Shown piece after piece: positions 28,929 to 35,834 of a DNA stretch of 64,000 nt (within the stretch, counting starts at the first letter, position 1; each line of letters starts with the position of its first letter). The DNA comes from an uncultured Bacteroidota bacterium (lineage in GTDB: Bacteria; Bacteroidota; Bacteroidia; Bacteroidales; P3). The stretch spans positions 18,302 through 82,301 of the forward strand of contig CACZUZ010000005.1 of the NCBI GenBank assembly GCA_902784465.1. The letters are read 5' to 3'. The notes beneath the pieces were generated by a model. It did not search any database, was not told the DNA's origin, and was given only the letters and a program-made list of their open reading frames with translations. Both the position numbers and the translations under genes were made by a program.

Positions 28929-30329
28929 TTAAATTTCTACTTCCTCTCTGAAGTCGGCTATCTCGACGCGCTTGTAGCCGCGTTCGTTGAGGGTCTGCTT
29001 GAAATGTGCTTGCGTCTCGGCTTCGCCGTGGACGAGGAATATCTTCTTCAGGCTGCGCTTGGCCTGGCAGGAGATATACTTGATAAGCTCCTCATAGTCA
29101 CCATGTCCCGACAACGACTCGATGCGGCGAATCTCGGCCTTCACATCGTGCATCTGTCCGAATATGGACACCTGCTTGTCGCCACGCATGATCTTGGCGC
29201 CCAGAGTGGAAGGCTCGCAGTAGCCGACACAGAGCACCGTGGTCCTGGGATTATCGATATTGTTGGCAAGATGGTGCTTCACACGGCCAGCCTCCATCAT
29301 GCCCGATGCGGAGATGATGATGCAGGTCTTGTTGCGCACATTCAACGCCTTCGAAGCCTCAACCGATTGCACATACTGCAGGCGGTCGAAGCCGAAGGGG
29401 TCGGGGTTGTCTTTCATGTAGGCCACAATGTCGTCGTTGAAACACTCGGTGTGCATACGCATGATGTTGGTGGCGTTGACGCTGAGAGGACTGTCGACAA
29501 AGACATCGATGTCGGGCAGCAGCCCTTTGCTGCGAAGACGGTCGAGGGCATAGATAATCTCCTGTGCGCGACCGATGGCGAAGGAGGGGATGATGAGTTT
29601 GCCCCGCTTCTTGGTGCATGTGTCGAGCACAGCCATCAGCAGCTCCTGCTCGGCATTGTCGAGGGTGGTGTGCAGACGGTCGCCGTAGGTCGACTCCATG
29701 AGCAGATAGTCGACCTGTGGGAATGGCTCGGGGTCTTTGAGTATATGCTTGTCGTATCGTCCCACGTCGCCCGTGAAGCCGAGGCGTATGGTGCGCCGAC
29801 CCTCCTTGATTTCCAGGTAGACCATGGCACTACCAAGTATATGGCCGGCATCGAAGAACTCGACGGTGACCTCGCCCTCGATGTTGAACTTCTTGTGGTA
29901 GGGGACGCTGATGAAGCAGCCCATACAGGCGCGCGCATCGTCCTCGGTGTAGATGGGCTCCACCGGCTCAAGACCCTGCTTCTGGCGTTTCTTGTTGAAC
30001 TGGACGGTATCCGACTCCTGTATGCGGCCGGCGTCGGCAAGCATGATGGAGCAGAGGTCGCGGGTGGCTGGCGTGCAGACAATCACGCCGTTGAAACCGA
30101 GTTTGTATATGTAGGGTATCAGGCCCGAATGGTCGATATGGGCATGCGAGAGGATGAGGTAGTCGATTTCCCTGGGGTCGAAGCCCAAGTCGCGGTTCAT
30201 GGCGTCGGTCTCGAGACCTTTGCCCTGGTACATTCCACAGTCGAGCAATATCTTCAAACCTTTCTTGGTGGTGATGAGATGCTTGCTTCCCGTCACCTCT
30301 TTGGCAGCTCCTAGAAATTGGATCTTCAT
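28929..30329 (-). CDS. MBL-fold/beta-CASP ribonuclease-like protein
   Basis: 466 aa metallo-beta-lactamase with beta-CASP and RMMBL regions, the architecture of RNA-processing nucleases related to CPSF73 and archaeal/bacterial KH-less family members. The metal motif SHAHIDHSG has HxHxDH at 62-67; further zinc ligands are in FDAGHILGSAM and FTGDVGRYD. The beta-CASP part includes IIISASGMMEAGRVKHHL, and the C-terminal SGHGDYEELIKYI with KIFLVHGE supplies the last ligands. Cytoplasmic, acting on RNA (family inference). It is followed by an array and then cstA in the same direction. Confidence 0.92.
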   Translation of the reverse strand: MKIQFLGAAKEVTGSKHLITTKKGLKILLDCGMYQGKGLETDAMNRDLGFDPREIDYLILSHAHIDHSGLIPYIYKLGFNGVIVCTPATRDLCSIMLADAGRIQESDTVQFNKKRQKQGLEPVEPIYTEDDARACMGCFISVPYHKKFNIEGEVTVEFFDAGHILGSAMVYLEIKEGRRTIRLGFTGDVGRYDKHILKDPEPFPQVDYLLMESTYGDRLHTTLDNAEQELLMAVLDTCTKKRGKLIIPSFAIGRAQEIIYALDRLRSKGLLPDIDVFVDSPLSVNATNIMRMHTECFNDDIVAYMKDNPDPFGFDRLQYVQSVEASKALNVRNKTCIIISASGMMEAGRVKHHLANNIDNPRTTVLCVGYCEPSTLGAKIMRGDKQVSIFGQMHDVKAEIRRIESLSGHGDYEELIKYISCQAKRSLKKIFLVHGEAETQAHFKQTLNERGYKRVEIADFREEVEI

Positions 30330-30405
30330 GTTTTGGCTTTTTTTCTTTTCTTTAGAGACTATTTAACGTCAACCGTTCACCTTTATTGTATGTAATCATC
30401 TTTTT

Positions 30406-31257
30406 TCATTTGGTGCTGTATGCCGACGACCGGCCGAAGTCGACGCCGTCGACGACGACACGGTCTCTCGTCACCCGACCCAAGAAGCAGCAGTTGACCC
30501 GCGCCTCAACGAGTTTCTGAAGGAAGTAGTCCTCGCGAGGCTCGTCGAGCAATGCCAGATAGCGGACACCCTGCTCACCGAAAAGGAAAGCGTCGAGCCG
30601 CACCTCACGGCATGTAAGTATGTCGAAACCAAGCCTTCCTGGAGCCACTATCGACATCAGCGAACCGAAAAGTCCACCCTGACCTATCCTGCAATAGCCA
30701 GAGATGGCCTCGTTCGACGACAGGCTCTCGAGGATAAGTTCCAGGTACTGCGCCGTCTCGCCGTCGCTATCCATAGCCACAGGGTTGTCGACAAGGTGCA
30801 GGTAGCGACGGCCATAGTCGGAGTTGGTGAAAAGCGACGACACATCGCCCACCATGTAGATGGCATCATCCCTGTCGACTTTGAACATGGTGCCGTCATC
30901 CGAAGCACTGCGCGACACCTTGTTGTCTTCGAACAGCTTGCGTGCTATCTCGATACATTCCCTCACCTCGGGTTCGCGGTAGATGCGGCTTTCGGGCTCG
31001 AGGTCGTTCTCGAGATAGTCGTGCCGCTCCACAGCATGGAACTGCCCCTTGAGCCACGCCAGCAGGCTCTGCCGCGACCCCTGCGACTTCCACATGGCCA
31101 TCAGGGTACCCACCTCGTCGATGGTTGGCAGATGACCCACGATAGACATGAGTTCCTCGTAGACTGGACGGCTTATGCCCATCTCCTCCAGCAGCGACTC
31201 GTCGGCAATCTCGCTATCGTCCAACAGTTTATCATTCACATTAGCGTCAAGTTTCAT
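30406..31257 (-). CDS. PurL/AIR-synthase-related protein, probably non-catalytic
   Basis: 283 aa. The second half resembles the C-terminal AIRS domain of the purine enzyme FGAM synthase (PurL): ISGYCRIGQGGLFGSLMSIVAPGRLGFDI, AFLFGEQGVRYLALLDE, FLQKLVEARVNCCFLGRVTRDRVVVDG. The N-terminal 90 residues (acidic, helix-rich: SLLEEMGISRPVYEELMSIVGHLPTIDEVGTLMAMW) and the lack of the glutaminase domain and full ATP-binding motifs argue against a working PurL (usually 740 or about 1250 aa). It may be a paralogue with a structural or regulatory role. The relation is by motif reading only. Confidence 0.65.
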   Translation of the reverse strand: MKLDANVNDKLLDDSEIADESLLEEMGISRPVYEELMSIVGHLPTIDEVGTLMAMWKSQGSRQSLLAWLKGQFHAVERHDYLENDLEPESRIYREPEVRECIEIARKLFEDNKVSRSASDDGTMFKVDRDDAIYMVGDVSSLFTNSDYGRRYLHLVDNPVAMDSDGETAQYLELILESLSSNEAISGYCRIGQGGLFGSLMSIVAPGRLGFDILTCREVRLDAFLFGEQGVRYLALLDEPREDYFLQKLVEARVNCCFLGRVTRDRVVVDGVDFGRSSAYSTK

Positions 31258-31375
31258 GGAGCAAATTTACTTGTTTTTTGTCAACCGAGAGCCCAAAAAT
31301 GTTTTTTTTCTCGAACAAATACTATAATATTTTTTTGCGCGTTACTATGATTTATCGGAAACCAATATTACGCCA

Positions 31376-32137
31376 ATGATATTTTTTTTACTCGGCATAC
31401 TCGGCGGCATTGCCCTCTCGCTGTTTTTCAGCTTCGGACCCGCCTTCTTCTCGCAAATACAAGCCAGCATACACTATGGCTTCCGCAACGCTGTCCACTT
31501 CGCCTATGGGGTAAGCACCAGCGACTTCGTCGTCGTCGCCATACTTCTGTTGATTTCCAACAACATACCGATGGACGAGATGCTGTCGATTCTCAACAAC
31601 CGCTGGGTCATCTATGTGGGGGCCTGCGTGGTGGCAGGATTCGGGCTCTACACCATGCTCATCAAGACCAAGAGGGCTGCCGAGATAGGCGAGAACGACC
31701 GTATAGCGCTGAGACCCATCACCCTGCCGTCGCCACTGACCGTCTATTTCCGCGGACTCTCGCTCAACTTCTTCAATCCCCTTATCTGGATTTACTGGGC
31801 CACCTTGATTACCATCGTCATCTGCGGCGACAACGGCATCTCGCTCGGACAACGCTACCTCTTCTTTGGCGGCGTGCTGTGCACCACCCTTAGCATGGAC
31901 ATCCTGAAATGCAAGCTCGCCTCGCTGCTGCGGCGCATCATCACGTTCCGTTTCCTCAACATCTTCAACAAGTGTCTCGGACTGACACTCATAGGCTTTG
32001 CCATATTCATGGTGGCATCCACCACACCGCGTTTCGAACGCGACGGCAACCAACGCTCCATAGAAATGATGCAGGACATCATGCAAACAAAGACATCGAT
32101 AAACCCCTCTTCCCAACCCAATAACCAAAAAAAATAA
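31376..32137 (+). CDS. LysE-family translocator
   Basis: Inner-membrane exporter of the LysE/RhtB superfamily, 253 aa, six predicted helices. It shows [24 protein letters not shown] at the N terminus (equivalent of the GPxxxxxxxxxxxxGxxxG motif) and [15 protein letters not shown] in the middle (FxNP motif). The last 45 residues are hydrophilic and low-complexity ([12 protein letters not shown]). The stop codon overlaps the tatA start by one base (TAATG), so it is translated with tatA. Amino-acid export is the family role; the substrate is unknown. Confidence 0.88.
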   Translation: MIFFLLGILGGIALSLFFSFGPAFFSQIQASIHYGFRNAVHFAYGVSTSDFVVVAILLLISNNIPMDEMLSILNNRWVIYVGACVVAGFGLYTMLIKTKRAAEIGENDRIALRPITLPSPLTVYFRGLSLNFFNPLIWIYWATLITIVICGDNGISLGQRYLFFGGVLCTTLSMDILKCKLASLLRRIITFRFLNIFNKCLGLTLIGFAIFMVASTTPRFERDGNQRSIEMMQDIMQTKTSINPSSQPNNQKK

Positions 32138-32340
32138 TGCACCTACTAGGAATCATCGGCGGCACCGAAATCATCGTCATCCTCGTCATCGTACTCATCC
32201 TCTTCGGAGGCAAGAAAATCCCCGAACTGATGCGCGGCCTCGGCAAAGGCGTGAAAGAATACAAGAATGCCGTGAACGACATCGACAAAGAGATCAAAAA
32301 CACCACCAGCGAGAACCCAGAACAGGGAGACGCAAAATAA
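32137..32340 (+). CDS. tatA: Sec-independent protein translocase TatA
   Basis: 67 aa pore-forming subunit of the twin-arginine translocase. It has one N-terminal helix ([19 protein letters not shown]) followed by the hinge [21 protein letters not shown], with the invariant FGxxKIPE and F/G/K pattern, an amphipathic helix, and an acidic/polar tail. Neither neighbour is a TatB, so the system may use a TatA that serves both roles, as in minimal TatAC systems. It is 4 bases upstream of tatC. Confidence 0.95.
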   Translation: MHLLGIIGGTEIIVILVIVLILFGGKKIPELMRGLGKGVKEYKNAVNDIDKEIKNTTSENPEQGDAK

Positions 32341-32344
32341 TGTG

Positions 32345-33124
32345 ATGGATACAGAACGGAGCTTCTGGGGTCATCTCGAAGTGATGCGATGGATGATTAT
32401 CCGCAGCCTTGCTGTGGTCGTCGTCCTTGCTGTGGTCCTTTTCTCTTTCAAGGATTTTGTTTTCGGGCAGATTATCTTCGCGCCATGCCGTCCCGACTTC
32501 GTCACCTACCGCGCCATGTGCCGCCTTGGCGAGCTCACCGGCATCGCGGCGCTCTGTCCCGCCGTGTCGCACATCGACATCATCAACATCAACCTGGCCT
32601 CGCAGCTGATGACGCACCTCAGTGTCTCCTTCTACCTCGCCATCATCCTGGCCCTCCCCTACCTGATGACAGAGCTGTGGCTCTTTGTGTCGCCGGCACT
32701 CTACGCACACGAACGCAAACCTGCGGTCACCGCCATCGTCGCCTTCTTCTTCCAGTTCTTTCTCGGACTGGCACTCTCCTATTTTCTTATCTTTCCACTG
32801 ACATTCAACTTCCTGGGCAACTACCAGGTGAGCCCCGACGTCACCAACCAAATCTCGCTGAGCTCCTACATCAGCACCTTCAACGGACTGATGTTCAGCC
32901 TTGGCCTTGTCTTCGAGATGCCCATAGTGGCCTACTTCTTTGCCCGCATCGGGGTGCTCAAGGAGACGCACATGGTGCGTTTCCGCAAGATAGCCATCGT
33001 CGCCTCCCTCACTCTGGCGGCATTCATTACCCCCTCGACCGACATCTTCACCATGTGTCTCGTCGCACTGCCTCTCTACCTCCTATATGAATTTTCACGA
33101 CTCGTGGTTCGCAAAGCCAACTAA
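32345..33124 (+). CDS. tatC: Sec-independent protein translocase TatC (first copy)
   Basis: 259 aa, six transmembrane helices, the receptor for twin-arginine signal peptides. Start: ATG at 32345, one codon after an in-frame GTG. It shows the N-terminal SFWGHLEVMRWMIIRS (HLxExR region in variant form), SPALYAHERKPAV, FLGLALSYFLIFPLTFNFL, and the conserved end RKIAIVASLTLAAFITPSTDIFTMCLVALPLYLLYE. A second, highly similar tatC begins at the right window edge on the other strand. Confidence 0.95.
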   Translation: MDTERSFWGHLEVMRWMIIRSLAVVVVLAVVLFSFKDFVFGQIIFAPCRPDFVTYRAMCRLGELTGIAALCPAVSHIDIININLASQLMTHLSVSFYLAIILALPYLMTELWLFVSPALYAHERKPAVTAIVAFFFQFFLGLALSYFLIFPLTFNFLGNYQVSPDVTNQISLSSYISTFNGLMFSLGLVFEMPIVAYFFARIGVLKETHMVRFRKIAIVASLTLAAFITPSTDIFTMCLVALPLYLLYEFSRLVVRKAN

Positions 33125-33135
33125 TTGATACAACT

Positions 33136-34407
33136 ATGATTGCAAAAACCATTCTGAAGAAATACACTAGCGTCAGCCTGATGCTGAGAATATTTATCGG
33201 CCTGGTCATCGGTGCCATCCTGGGCCTCACACTTCCCTCATTGACAGGCATCGGCATACTGGGTCGCATCTTCGTCAGCGCTCTGAAGGGTATAGCCCCT
33301 GTGCTGGTGGCTGTGCTGGTCATCTCCTCCATCGCCAAGGCCGGAAGGGGACTGGGGCGACGATTCTCGTCGCTGATTGCCATCTATCTGCTTTCGACCT
33401 TCATTGCCGCCGTCTGCGCCGTGGTGGGCAGCTTCCTCTTCCCCGTGACCCTCGAACTGGGGCCTGCTGCCGAAGGCGTACAGGTGGGCGAGGGCGCCGG
33501 CTCGCTGGGCGACGTGTTCACCAACCTGCTCACCGGCATGGTGGGCAACCCCGTGGCTGCCGTCGCCAACGCCAACTACATAGCCATACTCTTCTGGAGC
33601 ATCATCCTCGGCATCGCACTGAAAACCATGGCGTCGAAAGCCACCGTACAGGTGGTTCACGACCTTAGCGACGTGGTGTCGCGTGTGGTCAAATGGGTCA
33701 TCCAGTTCGCTCCCTTCGGCATCCTCGGCCTTGTCTTCACCACCGTCAGCGAGAACGGGCTCTCAGTATTCACCACCTATGGCCATCTGCTCCTGCTGCT
33801 GGTGGGATGCATGCTCGCCAACGCCCTCATCTTCAACCCGCTCATATCGTTCATAATGCTCCGGAAGAACCCATATCCATTGCTCTTCACATGCCTGAAA
33901 GAGAGCGGACTGCAGGCATTCTTCACACGCTCATCGGCCGCCAACATACCAATCAACATGGCGCTGTGCAAAAAAATGGGACTCGACGAGAACTTCTATT
34001 CGGTCAGCATCCCGCTGGGAGCCACCATCAACATGGACGGTGCGGCGGTGACCATCACCGTCTTCTCGCTAGCCGTGGCCAACACGCTGGGCGTGGATGT
34101 CAGCTTTGCGTCGGCGCTCTTCCTCGGCGTGATAGCCACCCTCGGAGCCTGCGGCGCCTCGGGAGTGGCCGGCGGCTCACTGCTGCTCATCCCCATGGCA
34201 TGCTCTTTCTTCGGCATCGGCAACGATGTGGCCATGGGTGCCGTCGCCATAGGATTCATTATCGGCGTGGTTCAGGACAGCGTCGAGACCGCCCTCAATT
34301 CCAGCGGCGACGCCTTCTTCACCGCCACAGCCGAATACTACGACCGCAATAGGATGCAACAGCACACAACAGCTGACACTCACCCCGCTAACCCTCCCCG
34401 TGATTAG
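33136..34407 (+). CDS. sstT: Serine/threonine:sodium symporter SstT
   Basis: 423 aa dicarboxylate/amino acid:cation symporter of the SstT branch, importing serine and threonine with sodium. Family landmarks are LMLRIFIGLVIGAILGL at the N terminus, TRSSAANIPINMALCKKMGL (the serine-rich hairpin region), SIPLGATINMDGAAVTITVFSLAVANTLG (the NMDG motif) and VQDSVETALNSSGDAFFTATAEYYD at the end. It lies 11 bases after tatC, so it may be read through from the tat genes, though functionally separate. Confidence 0.95.
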   Translation: MIAKTILKKYTSVSLMLRIFIGLVIGAILGLTLPSLTGIGILGRIFVSALKGIAPVLVAVLVISSIAKAGRGLGRRFSSLIAIYLLSTFIAAVCAVVGSFLFPVTLELGPAAEGVQVGEGAGSLGDVFTNLLTGMVGNPVAAVANANYIAILFWSIILGIALKTMASKATVQVVHDLSDVVSRVVKWVIQFAPFGILGLVFTTVSENGLSVFTTYGHLLLLLVGCMLANALIFNPLISFIMLRKNPYPLLFTCLKESGLQAFFTRSSAANIPINMALCKKMGLDENFYSVSIPLGATINMDGAAVTITVFSLAVANTLGVDVSFASALFLGVIATLGACGASGVAGGSLLLIPMACSFFGIGNDVAMGAVAIGFIIGVVQDSVETALNSSGDAFFTATAEYYDRNRMQQHTTADTHPANPPRD

Positions 34408-34517
34408 CATAGCACCTGCTCGACATCTACACTCGCCAAGGCCTACACACCTTCGCCGCCACCACAACCGACAATCTCCCATGGGACGCGCCCACGGGCT
34501 AGTACAGACATTCTACG

Positions 34518-34609
34518 ATAATCTTGAAAAGATGTAAATTTGTCATTCCAATAATCTTGAAAAGATGTAAATAATATTTTGTGATAATCTTGAAAAGTTG
34601 TACCTTTGC
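34518..34609. repeat. Three 22-bp direct repeats with 33-bp period
   Basis: ataatcttgaaaagatgtaa occurs at 34518 and 34551, and a variant ending ttgtacctttgc at 34584: spacing exactly 33 and 33. The third copy carries the -7 element of a promoter. The pattern suits tandem operator sites, or duplicated, decayed promoters. Confidence 0.9.
34579..34609 (+). promoter_or_regulatory. Bacteroidota promoter of the DUF3791/DUF3990 module
   Basis: TTTTG at about 34578, 19 bases, then TACCTTTGC ending near 34609; a near-consensus -33/-7 pair. It lies within the third 33-bp-spaced repeat. Confidence 0.75.
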
Positions 34610-34634
34610 ACTTGGAAACAATTGACTATAGTTT

Positions 34635-34685
34635 ATGAAAAGAAAGATATACAACAAGTTACTTGAATGGAAAATAGCGTTGTAG
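34635..34685 (+). pseudogene. Relic of an ATPase gene start (16 codons)
   Basis: ATG at 34635 reads MKRKIYNKLLEWKIAL and stops at TAG. The first 13 residues are what Bacteroidota AAA/DUF4143-type ATPases usually begin with (MxRKIYxKLLEWK, then the Walker A region); here the sequence breaks off and the DUF3791 gene starts inside it at 34667. Either a gene-fusion scar or a short leader; the resemblance is from memory. Confidence 0.5.
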
Positions 34686-34909
34686 AAATATCAAAAATAC
34701 AGGTGATTATGGCTTTTGTGGCCACCTGTATCGAAACCACCGCGCGATGGTTGAACGTACCATATAGAGAAGTGTACCAGCGGATGAAACGTGTGGGGAT
34801 GATTGAGAATTATATCCTTCCACACTATGAAACACTTCATACCGAGAGCCGGGAGAACCTTGCACAGGGATTGGTGGAATGTCTTAACAATTGGGAGGCG
34901 AGACAATGA
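34667..34909 (+). CDS. DUF3791 domain protein
   Basis: 80 aa, helical, small. It shows the DUF3791 pattern: QVIMAFVATCIETTARWLNVPYREVYQRMKRVGMIENYILPHYETLHTESRENLAQGLVECL. It overlaps the DUF3990 gene by ATGA (34906-34909), implying coupled translation. DUF3791 and DUF3990 genes often travel together, which suggests a toxin-antitoxin pair with DUF3791 as the partner protein; this is inference from context. Confidence 0.85.
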   Translation: MENSVVEISKIQVIMAFVATCIETTARWLNVPYREVYQRMKRVGMIENYILPHYETLHTESRENLAQGLVECLNNWEARQ

Positions 34910-35397
34910 GTGAGATTATTGTATATCATGGAGGAACAGAAAAGGTCGAGTCTCCCGTATGCAAATTCGGACGGCGCAACTTGGATTATGGTCAGGGATT
35001 TTATGTGACCGATATTCGCAAGCAGGCCGCCGACTGGGCCACCCAAGTAGCAGACCGCAGAAAGGAAGCTCCTATCATAAACAGATACCGCTTAAACCGC
35101 GATGCCATATTGAGAGAAGCCCGCTGCAAGGTCTTTGTGGCATACGACAAAGATTGGCTGCAGTTTATTGTAGCCAGCCGTCGCGGCGAACAGGTGGCTG
35201 ACAATTACGACTATATCGAGGGCGGTGTGGCCAACGACCGGGTGGTTGATACAGTCAACCTCTATATGGCAGGTCTTATGGACGAGGACACCGCACTTCT
35301 TCGCCTGTCCCAGCACCAGCCCAACAACCAGATGTGCATTCTTTCACAGGGAATTGTCGACAAATACTTGGTTTTCGATGGAACAGAAGAAGTTTGA
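34906..35397 (+). CDS. DUF3990 domain protein, putative ADP-ribosyltransferase-like toxin
   Basis: 163 aa; start at 34906 from the ATGA overlap with the upstream gene. It opens with IIVYHGGTEKVESP, then FGRRNLDYGQGFYVTDIRKQAADWA, the pattern of DUF3990, which belongs to the ADP-ribosyltransferase-like fold: the HGG/T start and the GQGFY-T segment correspond to NAD-binding strands, and SRRGEQVADNYDYIEGGVANDRV with the FDGTEEV end to later elements. Activity and target are unknown. It is flanked by two small DUF3791-type genes. Confidence 0.8.
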   Translation: MSEIIVYHGGTEKVESPVCKFGRRNLDYGQGFYVTDIRKQAADWATQVADRRKEAPIINRYRLNRDAILREARCKVFVAYDKDWLQFIVASRRGEQVADNYDYIEGGVANDRVVDTVNLYMAGLMDEDTALLRLSQHQPNNQMCILSQGIVDKYLVFDGTEEV

Positions 35398-35626
35398 AGA
35401 TCCCATAAAGTCACCTGTCGTGCAGGAGATAATCATGTGCAACCGCATCGGTGCTATATCGGTGGAGTTGGCTAAACGGCTGAACATTGCCCCCGAGAAA
35501 GCCTTGCAACTATTCTACGAAAGCCAGACCTGTGCCGACCTCCATGACAAATCCACAGGCCTGTACCTCTATGGAGACCTGTATGTTGCCGACGAGTTTA
35601 TGCGTGAAAAAGAGTATGCGATGTAA
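35378..35626 (+). CDS. Second small DUF3791-like protein
   Basis: 82 aa; start at 35378, overlapping the DUF3990 gene by 20 bases in another frame. SPVVQEIIMCNRIGAISVELAKRLNIAPEKALQLFYESQTCADLHDKSTGLYLYGDLYVADEF is the longer DUF3791 form with the LYLYGDLYVADEF closing segment. Having one partner before and one after the DUF3990 gene is unusual and may mean that one is the antitoxin and the other an accessory or regulator. Confidence 0.75.
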   Translation: MEQKKFEDPIKSPVVQEIIMCNRIGAISVELAKRLNIAPEKALQLFYESQTCADLHDKSTGLYLYGDLYVADEFMREKEYAM

Positions 35627-35628
35627 TA

Positions 35629-35738
35629 AAGTGGCACCGTACATGACCGAGTTGCCTTCAAAGGAGCTGCTGCAACGCCAGCTGCACAAAGGCCTGGAGG
35701 CCGCCCGCCAGCTCTGGGAGAACTGCCCGGAAGACTAA
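35629..35738 (+). pseudogene. Duplicated C-terminal relic of a DUF1016 nuclease gene
   Basis: In frame to a stop at 35738: VAPYMTELPSKELLQRQL, then HKGLEAARQLWENCPED. It matches the C terminus of the intact DUF1016 protein downstream almost residue for residue (VAQYMTELPSKELLQRQL ... WENCPDS). The rest of that older gene is missing, replaced by the DUF3791/DUF3990 module. Confidence 0.85.
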
Positions 35739-35755
35739 TTGCGAAATAAAGGTTA

Positions 35756-35790
35756 CCGCTGACCACTGACCACTAACCACTAATAAATAA
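35756..35790. repeat. Heptamer array
   Basis: ccgctga, ccactga, ccactaa, ccactaa, taaataa in register, between the DUF1016 relic and the promoter of the intact DUF1016 gene. Confidence 0.75.
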
Positions 35791-35791
35791 T

Positions 35792-35823
35792 TTTGCCAAA
35801 TAAGAGAAGATTTGTATCTTTGC
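35792..35823 (+). promoter_or_regulatory. Bacteroidota promoter of the DUF1016 gene
   Basis: TTTG at 35792-35795, 19 bases, TATCTTTGC at 35815-35823: a consensus -33/-7 pair. It fixes the downstream ATG at 35835 as the start. Confidence 0.85.
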
Positions 35824-35834
35824 AGCGTGAAAAT

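Noticed and set aside
34409-34502. Thirty-codon GC-rich frame after sstT (HLLDIYTRQGLHTFAA, then TTTDNLPWDAPTG)
   Set aside because: It looks like former coding sequence, but a stop precedes it directly, it has no start, and I could not name the family; left as possible debris.
34518-34609. CRISPR or iteron origin
   Set aside because: Only three copies, the spacers are 11 bases, one copy merges with a promoter, and no replication gene is near.
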